A DNA stretch of 64,000 nucleotides from the NCBI GenBank assembly GCA_964019165.1, contig OZ025277.1, forward strand, positions 7,662,889-7,726,888, in the 5' to 3' direction. The notes beneath the pieces were generated by a model. It ran no database searches. It saw only the letters and a program-made list of their open reading frames with translations, and was not told where the DNA came from. Below, in pieces: positions 1-13,872 of the stretch (the stretch's first letter is position 1; each line of letters starts with the position of its first letter). The stretch comes from Mastigias papua. Lineage: Eukaryota > Cnidaria > Scyphozoa > Rhizostomeae > Mastigiidae. The position numbers and the translations under genes were made by a program.

Positions 1-296
1 GTATTTTCAGTGTCTGCATACTTGCGTATTTTAGGCCCAAAACAAGCAAAGATGCAATGTGCATATACTGTTGTATGATTAACATTGCGTGGATGTGCTA
101 TAATCTCATGTATTAAACGTCTTTTACATCTATGTTTGCATCGATGTCAGTAGTTTAGGCAATGTCTCCTACTCAATTTAGCGTTAGTCTTTGTTTTTAC
201 ACTATATACAGCTTGTTTGTGCTTTAATAGTCGTAAAACTGACAGTACTATGCAAGGGTTACATTTCACTATAAGCATGTAAGACATACTGCCAAA
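1..296 (+). repeat. Partial satellite unit at the left edge
   Basis: This is the 3' part of a monomer, beginning at about monomer position 77. It has the 'cattgcgtgg' and 'gctata' variants in the middle, and 'ataatctcatg' where nearly all other units have 'tagtctcatg'. From about position 140 it matches the stretch starting near 4232, so it forms the left end of a larger duplication. Confidence 0.95.
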
Positions 297-668
297 GTGT
301 ATTCTAAGCGTGGTTTCGTAGTGAATTTAGCAGTTATAATGTCATATGACTATCAGATCTGTAATCATTGCTGTATTTTCAGTGTCTGCATACTTGCGTA
401 TTTTAGGCCCAAAACAAGCAAAGATGCAATGTGCATATAATGTTGTATGATTAACATTGTGTGGATGTGCTTCAGTCTCATGTATTACACGTCTTTTACA
501 TCTATGGTTGCATCGATGTCAGTAGTTTAGACAATGTCTCCTACTCAAATTAGCGTTAGTCTTTGTTTTTACACTATATACAGCTTGTTTGTGCTTTAAG
601 AGTCGTAAAACTGACAGTACTATGCAAGGGTTACATTTCACTATAAGCATGTAAGACATACTGCCAAA

Positions 669-3272
669 GTGTATTCTAAGCGTGTTTTCGTAGTGAATTT
701 AGCAGTTATAATGTCATATGACTATCAGATCTGTAATCATTGCTGTATTTTCAGTGTGTGCATACTTACGTATTTTAGGCGCAAAACAAGCAAAGATGCA
801 ATGTGCATATACTGTTGTATGATTAAGATTGAGTGGATGTGCTTTAGTCACATGTATTAAACGTCTTTAACATCTATGGTTGCATCGATGTCAGTAGTTT
901 AGACAATGACTCCTACTCAAAGTAGCGTAAGTCTTTGTTTTTACACTATATACAGCTTGTTTGTGCTTTAATAGTCGTAACACTGACAGTACTATGCAAG
1001 GGTTACATTTGACTATAAGCATGTAAGACATACTGCCAAAGTGTATTCTACGCGTTTTTTCGTAGTGAATTTAGCAGTTATAATATCATATGTCTATCAG
1101 ATCTGTAATCATTGCTGTATTTTCAGTGTGTGCATACTTACGTATTTTAGTCCCAAAACAAGCAAAGATGCAATGTGCATATACTGTTGTATGATTAACA
1201 TTGTGTGGATGTGCTTCTGTCTCATGTATTACACGTCTTTTACATCTATGGTTGCATCGATGTCAGTAGCTTAGACAATGTCTCCTACTCAAATTAGCGT
1301 TAGTCTTTGTTTTTACACTATATACAGCTTGTTTGTGCTTTAAGAGTCGTAAAACTGACAGTACTATGCAAGGGTTACATTTCACTATAAGCATGTAAGA
1401 CATACTGCCAAAGTGTATTCTAAGCGTGTTTTCGTAGTGAATTTAGCAGTTATAATGTCATATGACTATCAGATCTGTAATCATTGCTGTATTTTCAGTG
1501 CCGGCATATTTGCGTATTTTAGGCCCAAAACAAGCAAAGATGCAATGTGCATATACTGTTGTATGATTAAGATTGAGTGGATGTGCTTCAGTCTCATGTA
1601 TTAAACGTCTTTAACATCTATGGTTGCATCGATGTCAGTAGTTTAGGCAATGTCTCCTACTCAAATTAGCGTTAGTCTTTGTTTTTACACTACATACAGC
1701 TTGTTTGTGCTTTAATAGTCGTAAAAATGACAGTACAATACAAGGGTTACATTTGACTATAAGCATGTAAGACATACAGCCAAAGTGGATTCTAAGCGTG
1801 TTTTCGTAGTGAATTTAGCAGGTATAATATCATATGTCTATCAGATCTGTAATCATTGCTGTATTTTCAGTGTCTGCATACTTGCGTATTTTAGGCCCAA
1901 AACAAGCAAAGATGCAATGTGCATATACTGTTGTATGATTAAGATTGAGTGGATGTGCCTCAGTCTCATGTATTAAACGTCTTTTACATCTATGGTTGCA
2001 TCGATGTCAGTAGTTTAGGCAATGCCTCCTACTCAAATTAGCGTTAGTATTTGTTTTAACACTATGTACAGCTTGTTTGTGCGTTAATAGTCGCAAAACT
2101 GACAGTACTATGCAAGGGTTACATTTGGCTATAAGCATGTAAGACATACTGCCAAAGTGTATTCTAAGCGTGGTTTCGTAGTGAATTTAGCAGTTATAAT
2201 GTCATATGACTATCAGATCTGTAATCATTGCTGTATTTTCAGTGTCTGCATACTTGCGTAGTTTAGGCCCAAAACAAGCAAAGATGCAATGTGCATATAA
2301 TGTTGTATGATTAACATTGTGTGGATGTGCTATAGTCTCATGTATTACACGTCTTTTACATCTATGGTTGCATCGATGTCAGCAGTTTAGGCAATGTCTC
2401 CTACTCAAATTAGCGTTAGTCTTTGTTTTTACACTATATACAGCTTGTATGTGCTTTAAGAGTCGTAAAACTAACAGTACTATGCAAGGGTTACATTTGA
2501 CTATAAGCATGTAAGACATACAGCCAAAGTGCATTCTAAGCGTGTTTTCGTAGTGAATTTAGCAGTTATAATATCATATGTCTATCAGATCTGTAATCAT
2601 TGCTGTATTTTCAGTGTCTGCATACCTGCGTATATTAGGCCCAAAACAAGCAAAGATGCAATGTGCATATACTGTTGTATGATTAATATTACGTGGATGT
2701 GCTTCAGACTCATGTATTAAACGTCTTTTACATCTATGTTTGCATCGATGTCAGTAGTTTAGGCAATGTCTCCTACTCAAATTAGCGTTAGTCTTTGTTT
2801 TTACACTATATACAGCTTGTTTGTGCTTTAATAGTCGTAAAACTGACAGTACTATGCAAGGGTTACATTTGACTATAAGCATGTAAGACATACTGCCAAA
2901 GTGTATTCTACGCGTGTTTTCGTAGTGAATTTAGCAGTTATAATGTCATATGACTATCAGATCTGTAATCATTGCTGTATTGTCAGTGTCTGCATACTTG
3001 CGTATTTTAGGCCCAAAACAAGCAAAGATGCAATGTGCATATACTGTTGTATGATTAAGATTGAGAAGATGTGCCTCAGTCTCATGTATTAAACGTCTTT
3101 TACATCTATGGTTGCATCGATGTCAGTAGTTTAGGCAATGCCTCCTACTCAAATTAGCGTTAGTATTTGTTTTAACACTATATACAGCTTGTTTGTGCGG
3201 TAATAGTCGTTAAACTGACAGAACTATGCAAGGGTTACATTTGACTATAAGCATGTAAGACATACAGCCAAA
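669..3272 (+). repeat. Complete seven-unit block a-b-c-d-e-f-g, first copy (2604 bp)
   Basis: Unit starts are 669 (a), 1041 (b), 1413 (c), 1785 (d), 2157 (e), 2529 (f) and 2901 (g). The same order returns at 14805-17408 with several substitutions, and without g at 4761-6992. This block is the best candidate for the ancestral higher-order repeat of the left zone. Confidence 0.8.
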
Positions 3273-3644
3273 GTGCATTCTAAGCGTGTTTTCGTAGTGA
3301 ATTTAGCAGTTATAATATCATATGTCTATCAGATCTGTAATCATTGCTGTATTTTCAGTGTGTGCATACTTACGTATTTTAGTCCCAAAACAAGCAAAGA
3401 TGCAATGTGCATATAATGTTGTATGATTAACATTGTGTGGATGTGCTTCAGTCTCATGTATTACACGTCTTTTACATCTATGGTTGCATCGATGTCAGTA
3501 GTTTAGACAATGTCTCCTACTCAAATTAGCGTTAGTCTTTGTTTTTACACTATATACAGCTTGTTTGTGCTTTAAGAGTCGTAAAACTGACAGTACTATG
3601 CAAGGGTTACATTTCACTATAAGCATGTAAGACATACTGCCAAA
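3273..3644 (+). repeat. Mosaic monomer with f, b and h segments
   Basis: The 5' part is f-like ('gtgcattct', 'atcatatgtc'). The middle is b-like ('gtgtgcatacttacg', 'tagtccc'). The following part is h-like ('cataatgttg', 'gcttcagtc', 'tattacacg'). It is followed by c and d units (3645, 4017), which is the position a b unit would occupy. The unit therefore appears to carry two switch points, or one crossover plus a conversion patch. Confidence 0.7.
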
Positions 3645-4231
3645 GTGTATTCTAAGCGTGTTTTCGTAGTGAATTTAGCAGTTATAATGTCATATGACTA
3701 TCAGATCTGTAATCATTGCTGTATTTTCAGTGCCGGCATATTTGCGTATTTTAGGCCCAAAACAAGCAAAGATGCAATGTGCATATACTGTTGTATGATT
3801 AAGATTGAGTGGATGTGCTTCAGTCTCATGTATTAAACGTCTTTAACATCTATGGTTGCATCGATGTCAGTAGTTTAGGCAATGTCTCCTACTCAAATTA
3901 GCGTTAGTCTTTGTTTTTACACTACATACAGCTTGTTTGTGCTTTAATAGTCGTAAAAATGACAGTACAATACAAGGGTTACATTTGACTATAAGCATGT
4001 AAGACATACAGCCAAAGTGGATTCTAAGCGTGTTTTCGTAGTGAATTTAGCAGGTATAATATCATATGTCTATCAGATCTGTAATCATTGCTGTATTTTC
4101 AGTGTCTGCATACTTGCGTATTTTAGGCCCAAAACAAGCAAAGATGCAATGTGCATATACTGTTGTATGATTAAGATTGAGTGGATGTGCCTCAGTCTCA
4201 TGTATTAAACGTCTTTTACATCTATGGTTGC

Positions 4232-6985
4232 ATCGATGTCAGTAGTTTAGGCAATGTCTCCTACTCAAATTAGCGTTAGTCTTTGTTTTTACACTATATA
4301 CAGCTTGTTTGTGCTTTAATAGTCGTAAAACTGACAGTACTATGCAAGGGTTACATTTCACTATAAGCATGTAAGACATACTGCCAAAGTGTATTCTAAG
4401 CGTGTTTTCGTAGTGAATTTAGCAGTTATAATGTCATATGACTATCAGATCTGTAATCATTGCTGTATTTTCAGTGTCTGCATACTTGCGTATTTTAGGC
4501 CCAAAACAAGCAAAGATGCAATGTGCATATAATGTTGTATGATTAACATTGTGTGGATGTGCTTCAGTCTCATGTATTACACGTCTTTTACATCTATGGT
4601 TGCATCGATGTCAGTAGTTTAGACAATGTCTCCTACTCAAATTAGCGTTAGTCTTTGTTTTTACACTATATACAGCTTGTTTGTGCTTTAAGAGTCGTAA
4701 AACTGACAGTACTATGCAAGGGTTACATTTCACTATAAGCATGTAAGACATACTGCCAAAGTGTATTCTAAGCGTGTTTTCGTAGTGAATTTAGCAGTTA
4801 TAATGTCATATGACTATCAGATCTGTAATCATTGCTGTATTTTCAGTGTGTGCATACTTACGTATTTTAGGCGCAAAACAAGCAAAGATGCAATGTGCAT
4901 ATACTGTTGTATGATTAAGATTGAGTGGATGTGCTTTAGTCACATGTATTAAACGTCTTTAACATCTATGGTTGCATCGATGTCAGTAGTTTAGACAATG
5001 ACTCCTACTCAAAGTAGCGTAAGTCTTTGTTTTTACACTATATACAGCTTGTTTGTGCTTTAATAGTCGTAACACTGACAGTACTATGCAAGGGTTACAT
5101 TTGACTATAAGCATGTAAGACATACTGCCAAAGTGTATTCTACGCGTTTTTTCGTAGTGAATTTAGCAGTTATAATATCATATGTCTATCAGATCTGTAA
5201 TCATTGCTGTATTTTCAGTGTGTGCATACTTACGTATTTTAGTCCCAAAACAAGCAAAGATGCAATGTGCATATACTGTTGTATGATTAACATTGTGTGG
5301 ATGTGCTTCTGTCTCATGTATTACACGTCTTTTACATCTATGGTTGCATCGATGTCAGTAGCTTAGACAATGTCTCCTACTCAAATTAGCGTTAGTCTTT
5401 GTTTTTACACTATATACAGCTTGTTTGTGCTTTAAGAGTCGTAAAACTGACAGTACTATGCAAGGGTTACATTTCACTATAAGCATGTAAGACATACTGC
5501 CAAAGTGTATTCTAAGCGTGTTTTCGTAGTGAATTTAGCAGTTATAATGTCATATGACTATCAGATCTGTAATCATTGCTGTATTTTCAGTGCCGGCATA
5601 TTTGCGTATTTTAGGCCCAAAACAAGCAAAGATGCAATGTGCATATACTGTTGTATGATTAAGATTGAGTGGATGTGCTTCAGTCTCATGTATTAAACGT
5701 CTTTAACATCTATGGTTGCATCGATGTCAGTAGTTTAGGCAATGTCTCCTACTCAAATTAGCGTTAGTCTTTGTTTTTACACTACATACAGCTTGTTTGT
5801 GCTTTAATAGTCGTAAAAATGACAGTACAATACAAGGGTTACATTTGACTATAAGCATGTAAGACATACAGCCAAAGTGGATTCTAAGCGTGTTTTCGTA
5901 GTGAATTTAGCAGGTATAATATCATATGTCTATCAGATCTGTAATCATTGCTGTATTTTCAGTGTCTGCATACTTGCGTATTTTAGGCCCAAAACAAGCA
6001 AAGATGCAATGTGCATATACTGTTGTATGATTAAGATTGAGTGGATGTGCCTCAGTCTCATGTATTAAACGTCTTTTACATCTATGGTTGCATCGATGTC
6101 AGTAGTTTAGGCAATGCCTCCTACTCAAATTAGCGTTAGTATTTGTTTTAACACTATGTACAGCTTGTTTGTGCGTTAATAGTCGCAAAACTGACAGTAC
6201 TATGCAAGGGTTACATTTGGCTATAAGCATGTAAGACATACTGCCAAAGTGTATTCTAAGCGTGGTTTCGTAGTGAATTTAGCAGTTATAATGTCATATG
6301 ACTATCAGATCTGTAATCATTGCTGTATTTTCAGTGTCTGCATACTTGCGTAGTTTAGGCCCAAAACAAGCAAAGATGCAATGTGCATATAATGTTGTAT
6401 GATTAACATTGTGTGGATGTGCTATAGTCTCATGTATTACACGTCTTTTACATCTATGGTTGCATCGATGTCAGCAGTTTAGGCAATGTCTCCTACTCAA
6501 ATTAGCGTTAGTCTTTGTTTTTACACTATATACAGCTTGTATGTGCTTTAAGAGTCGTAAAACTAACAGTACTATGCAAGGGTTACATTTGACTATAAGC
6601 ATGTAAGACATACAGCCAAAGTGCATTCTAAGCGTGTTTTCGTAGTGAATTTAGCAGTTATAATATCATATGTCTATCAGATCTGTAATCATTGCTGTAT
6701 TTTCAGTGTCTGCATACCTGCGTATATTAGGCCCAAAACAAGCAAAGATGCAATGTGCATATACTGTTGTATGATTAATATTACGTGGATGTGCTTCAGA
6801 CTCATGTATTAAACGTCTTTTACATCTATGTTTGCATCGATGTCAGTAGTTTAGGCAATGTCTCCTACTCAAATTAGCGTTAGTCTTTGTTTTTACACTA
6901 TATACAGCTTGTTTGTGCTTTAATAGTCGTAAAACTGACAGTACTATGCAAGGGTTACATTTGACTATAAGCATGTAAGACATAC
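4232..6985 (+). repeat. Segmental duplication of about 140-2893 (offset 4092 bp, 11 units)
   Basis: From about 4232 to 6985 this stretch matches about 140-2893 over roughly 2.75 kb. By eye I found only two differences, near 176 ('caatttagcg' versus 'caaattagcg') and near 313 ('gcgtggtttcg' versus 'gcgtgttttcg'). Unit order h-a-b-c-d-e-f is preserved. The match ends sharply where the first copy continues with a g unit ('catactgcc') and this copy with a second f-type unit ('catacagcc', 'gtgcattct'). Near-identity indicates a recent event. Confidence 0.85.
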
Positions 6986-6992
6986 AGCCAAA

Positions 6993-7364
6993 GTGCATTC
7001 TAAGCGTGTTTTCGTAGTGAATTTAGCAGTTATAATATCATATGTCTATCAGATCTGTAATCATTGCTGTATTTTCAGTGTCTGCATACCTGCGTATATT
7101 AGGCCCAAAACAAGCAAAGATGCAATGTGCATATACTGTTGTATGATTAATATTACGTGGATGTGCTTCAGTCTCATGTATTAAACGTCTTTAACATCTA
7201 TGGTTGCATCGATGTCAGTAGTTTAGGCAATGTCTCCTACTCAAATTAGCGTTAGTCTTTGTTTTTACACTACATACAGCTTGTTTGTGCTTTAATAGTC
7301 GTAAAAATGACAGTACAATACAAGGGTTACATTTGACTATAAGCATGTAAGACATACAGCCAAA
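6993..7364 (+). repeat. Chimeric monomer: f-type 5' part joined to c-type 3' part
   Basis: The unit starts as an f unit ('gtgcattct', 'acctgcgtatatt', 'tattacg'). It switches to c-type sequence ('cagtctcatg', 'ctttaacatc', 'cactacatac', 'gtaaaaatgacagtacaata'). The last f-specific base is C at 7156 and the first c-specific base is T at 7172, so the switch lies within the shared 15 bp at 7157-7171. The next unit (7365) is d type, as expected after c. The unit before it is a true f. Confidence 0.85.
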
Positions 7365-7736
7365 GTGGATTCTAAGCGTGTTTTCGTAGTGAATTTAGCA
7401 GGTATAATATCATATGTCTATCAGATCTGTAATCATTGCTGTATTTTCAGTGTCTGCATACTTGCGTATTTTAGGCCCAAAACAAGCAAAGATGCAATGT
7501 GCATATACTGTTGTATGATTAAGATTGAGTGGATGTGCCTCAGTCTCATGTATTAAACGTCTTTTACATCTATGGTTGCATCGATGTCAGTAGTTTAGGC
7601 AATGTCTCCTACTCAAATTAGCGTTAGTCTTTGTTTTTACACTATATACAGCTTGTTTGTGCTTTAATAGTCGTAAAACTGACAGTACTATGCAAGGGTT
7701 ACATTTGACTATAAGCATGTAAGACATACTGCCAAA

Positions 7737-10700
7737 GTGTATTCTACGCGTGTTTTCGTAGTGAATTTAGCAGTTATAATGTCATATGACTATCAGATCT
7801 GTAATCATTGCTGTATTGTCAGTGTCTGCATACTTGCGTATTTTAGGCCCAAAACAAGCAAAGATGCAATGTGCATATACTGTTGTATGATTAAGATTGA
7901 GTGGATGTGCTTCAGTCTCATGTATTAAACGTCTTTTACATCTATGGTTGCATCGATGTCAGTAGTTTAGGCAATGTCTCCTACTCAAATTAGCGTTAGT
8001 CTTTGTTTTTACACTACATACAGCTTGTTTGTGCTTTAATAGTCGTAAAAATGACAGTACAATACAAGGGTTACATTTGACTATAAGCATGTAAGACATA
8101 CAGCCAAAGTGGATTCTAAGCGTGTTTTCGTAGTGAATTTAGCAGGTATAATATCATATGTCTATCAGATCTGTAATCATTGCTGTATTTTCAGTGTCTG
8201 CATACTTGCGTAGTTTAGGCCCAAAACAAGCAAAGATGCAATGTGCATATAATGTTGTATGATTAACATTGTGTGGATGTGCTATAGTCTCATGTATTAC
8301 ACGTCTTTTACATCTATGGTTGCATCGATGTCAGCAGTTTAGGCAATGTCTCCTACTCAAATTAGCGTTAGTCTTTGTTTTTACACTATATACAGCTTGT
8401 ATGTGCTTTAAGAGTCGTAAAACTAACAGTACTATGCAAGGGTTACATTTGACTATAAGCATGTAAGACATACAGCCAAAGTGCATTCTAAGCGTGTTTT
8501 CGTAGTGAATTTAGCAGTTATAATATCATATGTCTATCAGATCTGTAATCATTGCTGTATTTTCAGTGTCTGCATACCTGCGTATATTAGGCCCAAAACA
8601 AGCAAAGATGCAATGTGCATATACTGTTGTATGATTAATATTACGTGGATGTGCTTCAGACTCATGTATTAAACGTCTTTTACATCTATGTTTGCATCGA
8701 TGTCAGTAGTTTAGGCAATGTCTCCTACTCAAATTAGCGTTAGTCTTTGTTTTTACACTATATACAGCTTGTTTGTGCTTTAATAGTCGTAAAACTGACA
8801 GTACTATGCAAGGGTTACATTTGACTATAAGCATGTAAGACATACTGCCAAAGTGTATTCTACGCGTGTTTTCGTAGTGAATTTAGCAGTTATAATGTCA
8901 TATGACTATCAGATCTGTAATCATTGCTGTATTGTCAGTGTCTGCATACTTGCGTATTTTAGGCCCAAAACAAGCAAAGATGCAATGTGCATATACTGTT
9001 GTATGATTAAGATTGAGAAGATGTGCCTCAGTCTCATGTATTAAACGTCTTTTACATCTATGGTTGCATCGATGTCAGTAGTTTAGGCAATGCCTCCTAC
9101 TCAAATTAGCGTTAGTATTTGTTTTAACACTATATACAGCTTGTTTGTGCGGTAATAGTCGTTAAACTGACAGAACTATGCAAGGGTTACATTTGACTAT
9201 AAGCATGTAAGACATACAGCCAAAGTGCATTCTAAGCGTGTTTTCGTAGTGAATTTAGCAGTTATAATATCATATGTCTATCAGATCTGTAATCATTGCT
9301 GTATTTTCAGTGTGTGCATACTTGCGTATTTTAGGCCCAAAACAAGCAAAGATGCAATGTGCATATACTGTTGTATGATTAAGATTGAGTGGATGTGCCT
9401 CAGTCTCATGTATTAAACGTCTTTTACATCTATGGTTGCATCGATGTCAGTAGTTTAGGCAATGTCTCCTACTCAAATTAGCGTTAGTCTTTGTTTTTAC
9501 ACTATATACAGCTTGTTTGTGCTTTAATAGTCGTAAAACTGACAGTACTATGCAAGGGTTACATTTCACTATAAGCATGTAAGACATACTGCCAAAGTGT
9601 ATTCTACGCGTGTTTTCGTAGTGAATTTAGCAGTTATAATGTCATATGACTATCAGATCTGTAATCATTGCTGTATTGTCAGTGTCTGCATACTTGCGTA
9701 TTTTAGGCCCAAAACAAGCAAAGATGCAATGTGCATATACTGTTGTATGATTAAGATTGAGTGGATGTGCTTCAGTCTCATGTATTAAACGTCTTTTACA
9801 TCTATGGTTGCATCGATGTCAGTAGTTTAGGCAATGTCTCCTACTCAAATTAGCGTTAGTCTTTGTTTTTACACTACATACAGCTTGTTTGTGCTTTAAT
9901 AGTCGTAAAAATGACAGTACAATACAATGGTTACATTTGACTATAAGCATGTAAGACATACAGCCAAAGTGGATTCTAAGCGTGTTTTCGTAGTGAATTT
10001 AGCAGGTATAATATCATATGTCTATCAGATCTGTAATCATTGCTGTATTTTCAGTGTCTGCATACTTGCGTAGTTTAGGCCCAAAACAAGCAAAGATGCA
10101 ATGTGCATATAATGTTGTATGATTAACATTGTGTGGATGTGCTATAGTCTCATGTATTACACGTCTTTTACATCTATGGTTGCATCGATGTCAGCAGTTT
10201 AGGCAATGTCTCCTACTCAAATTAGCGTTAGTCTTTGTTTTTACACTATATACAGCTTGTATGTGCTTTAAGAGTCGTAAAACTAACAGTACTATGCAAG
10301 GGTTACATTTGACTATAAGCATGTAAGACATACAGCCAAAGTGCATTCTAAGCGTGTTTTCGTAGTGAATTTAGCAGTTATAATATCATATGTCTATCAG
10401 ATCTGTAATCATTGCTGTATTTTCAGTGTCTGCATACCTGCGTATATTAGGCCCAAAACAAGCAAAGATGCAATGTGCATATACTGTTGTATGATTAATA
10501 TTACGTGGATGTGCTTCAGACTCATGTATTAAACGTCTTTTACATCTATGTTTGCATCGATGTCAGTAGTTTAGGCAATGTCTCCTACTCAAATTAGCGT
10601 TAGTCTTTGTTTTTACACTATATACAGCTTGTTTGTGCTTTAATAGTCGTAAAACTGACAGTACTATGCAAGGGTTACATTTGACTATAAGCATGTAAGA

Positions 10701-11456
10701 CATACTGCCAAAGTGTATTCTACGCGTGTTTTCGTAGTGAACTTAGCAGTTATAATGTCATATGACTATCAGATCTGTAATCATTGCTGTATTGTCAGTG
10801 TCTGCATACTTGCGTATTTTAGGCCCAAAACAAGCAAAGATGCAATGTGCATATACTGTTGTATGATTAAGATTGAGAAGATGTGCCTCAGTCTCATGTA
10901 TTAAACGTCTTTTACATCTATGGTTGCATCGATGTCAGTAGTTTAGGCAATGCCTCCTACTCAAATTAGCGTTAGTATTTGTTTTAACACTATATACAGC
11001 TTGTTTGTGCGGTAATAGTCGTTAAACTGACAGAACTATGCAAGGGTTACATTTGACTATAAGCATGTAAGACATACAGCCAAAGTGCATTCTAAGCGTG
11101 TTTTCGTAGTGAATTTAGCAGTTATAATATGATATGTCTATCAGATCTGTAATCATTGCTGTATTTTCAGTGTCTGCATACCTGCGTATATTAGGCCCAA
11201 AACAAGCAAAGATGCAATGTGCATATACTGTTGTATGATTACCATTGCGTGGATGTGCTATAGTCTCATGTATTAAACGTCTTTTACATCTATGGTTGCA
11301 TCGATGTCAGTAGTTTAGACAATGTCTCCTACTCAAATTAGCGTTAGTCTTTGTTTTTACACTATATACAGCTTGTTTGTGCTTTAAGAGTCGTAAAACG
11401 GACAGTACTATGCAAGGGTTACATTTCACTATAAGCATGTAAGACATACTGCCAAA
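7737..11456 (+). repeat. Tandem duplication of a five-unit block (two copies of 1860 bp)
   Basis: Units at 7737, 8109, 8481, 8853 and 9225 correspond in order to 9597, 9969, 10341, 10713 and 11085. Four pairs are nearly identical. Private changes in the second copy include 'caatggtt' near 9928, 'gtgaacttag' near 10740 and 'atatgatatg' near 11130. The fifth pair agrees only in its 5' part. The block contains the chimeric d/e unit (8109 and 9969), followed by f and g. Confidence 0.82.
8109..8480 (+). repeat. Chimeric monomer: d-type 5' part joined to e-type 3' part
   Basis: It begins with the d signature ('gtggattct', 'caggtataatatcatatgtc') and ends with the e signature ('gcgtagtttagg', 'cataatgttg', 'gctatagtc', 'tgtatgtgc'). 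The switch lies between about 8163 and 8212. The same chimera recurs at 9969-10340, so it arose before the five-unit tandem duplication. It sits between a unit with a c-type tail and an f unit, preserving the c-d/e-f order with one unit fewer. Confidence 0.82.
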
Positions 11457-13872
11457 GTGTATTCTAAGCGTGTTTTCGTAGTGAATTTAGCAGTTATAAT
11501 GTCATATGACTATCAGATCTGTAATCATTGCTGTATTTTCAGTGTGTGCATACTTACGTATTTTAGGCCCAAAACAAGCAAAGATGCAATGTGCATATAC
11601 TGTTGTATGATTAAGATTGAGTGGATGTGCTTTAGTCACTTGTATTAAACGTCTTTTACATCTATGTTTGCATCGATGTCAGTAGTTTAGGCAATGTCTC
11701 CTACTCAAATTAGCGTTAGTCTTTGTTTTTACACTATATACAGCTTGTTTGTGCTTTAATAGTCGTAAAACTGACAGTACTATGCAAGGGTTACATTTGA
11801 CTATAAGCATGTAAGACATACTGCCAAAGTGTATTCTACGCGTGTTTTCGTAGTGAATTTAGCAGTTATAATGTCATATGACTATCAGATCTGTAATCAT
11901 TGCTGTATTGTCAGTGTCTGCATACTTGCGTATTTTAGGCCCAAAACAAGCAAAGATGCAATGTGCATATACTGTTGTATGATTAAGATTGAGAAGATGT
12001 GCCTCAGTCTCATGTATTAAACGTCTTTTACATCTATGGTTGCATCGATGTCAGTAGTTTAGGCAATGCCTCCTACTCAAATTAGCGTTAGTATTTGTTT
12101 TAACACTATATACAGCTTGTTTGTGCGGTAATAGTCGTTAAACTGACAGAACTATGCAAGGGTTACATTTGACTATAAGCATGTAAGACATACAGCCAAA
12201 GTGCATTCTAAGCGTGTTTTCGTAGTGAATTTAGCAGTTATAATATCATATGTCTATCAGATCTGTAATCATTGCTGTATTTTCAGTGTCTGCATACCTG
12301 CGTATATTAGGCCCAAAACAAGCAAAGATGCAATGTGCATATACTGTTGTATGATTAACATTGCGTGGATGTGCTATAGTCTCATGTATTAAACGTCTTT
12401 TACATCTATGGTTGCATCGATGTCAGTAGTTTAGACAATGTCTCCTACTCAAATTAGCGTTAGTCTTTGTTTTTACACTATATACAGCTTGTTTGTGCTT
12501 TAAGAGTCGTAAAACTGACAGTACTATGCAAGGGTTACATTTCACTATAAGCATGTAAGACATACTGCAAAAGTGTATTCTAAGCGTGTTTTCGTAGTGA
12601 ATTTAGCAGTTATAATGTCATATGACTATCAGATCTGTAATCATTGCTGTATTTTCAGTGCCGGCATATTTGCGTATTTTAGGCCCAAAACAAGCAAAGA
12701 TGCAATGTGCATATACTGTTGTATGATTAAGATTGAGTGGATGTGGTTCAGTCTCATGTATTAAACGTCTTTAACATCTATGGTTGCATCGATGTCAGTA
12801 GTTTAGGCAATGTCTCCTACTCAAATTAGCGTTAGTCTTTGTTTTTACACTACATACAGCTTGTTTGTGCTTTAATAGTCGTACAAATGACAGTACAATA
12901 CAAGGGTTACATTTGACTATAAGCATGTAAGACATACAGCCAAAGTGTATTCTAAGCGTGTTTTCGTAGTGAATTTAGCAGGTAAAATATCATATGTCTA
13001 TCAGATCTGTAATCATTGCTGTATTTTCAGTGTCTGCATACTTGCGTATTTTAGGCCCAAAACAAGCAAAGATGCAATGTGCATATACTGTTGTATGATT
13101 AAGATTGAGTGGATGTGCTTCAGTCTCATGTATTAAACGTCTTTTACATCTATGGTTGCATCGATGTCAGTAGTTTAGGCAATGCCTCCTACTCAAATTA
13201 GCGTTAGTATTTGTTTTAACACTATATACAGCTTGTTTGTGCTTTAATAGTCGTAAAACTGACAGTACTATGCAAGGGTTACATTTGACTATAAGCATGT
13301 AAGACATACTGCCAAAGTGTATTCTAAGCGTGGTTTCGTAGTGAATTTAGCAGTTATAATGTCATATGACTATCAGATCTGTAATCATTGCTGTATTTTC
13401 AGTGTCTGCATACTTGCGTAGTTTAGGCCCAAAACAAGCAAAGATGCAATGTGCATATAATGTTGTATGATTAACATTGTGTGGATGTGCTATAGTCTCA
13501 TGTATTACACGTCTTTTACATCTATGGTTGCATCGATGTCAGCAGTTTAGGCAATGTCTCCTACTCAAATTAGCGTTAGTCTTTGTTTTTACACTATATA
13601 CAGCTTGTATGTGCTTTAAGAGTCATAAAACTAACAGTACTATGCAAGGGTTACATTTGACTATAAGCATGTAAGACATACAGCCAAAGTGCATTCTAAG
13701 CGTGTTTTCGTAGTGAATTTAGCAGTTATAATATCATATGTCTATCAGATCTGTAATCATTGCTGTATTTTCAGTGTCTGCATACCTGCGTATATTAGGC
13801 CCAAAACAAGCAAAGATGCAATGTGCATATACTGTTGTATGATTAATATTACGTGGATGTGCTTCAGACTCA

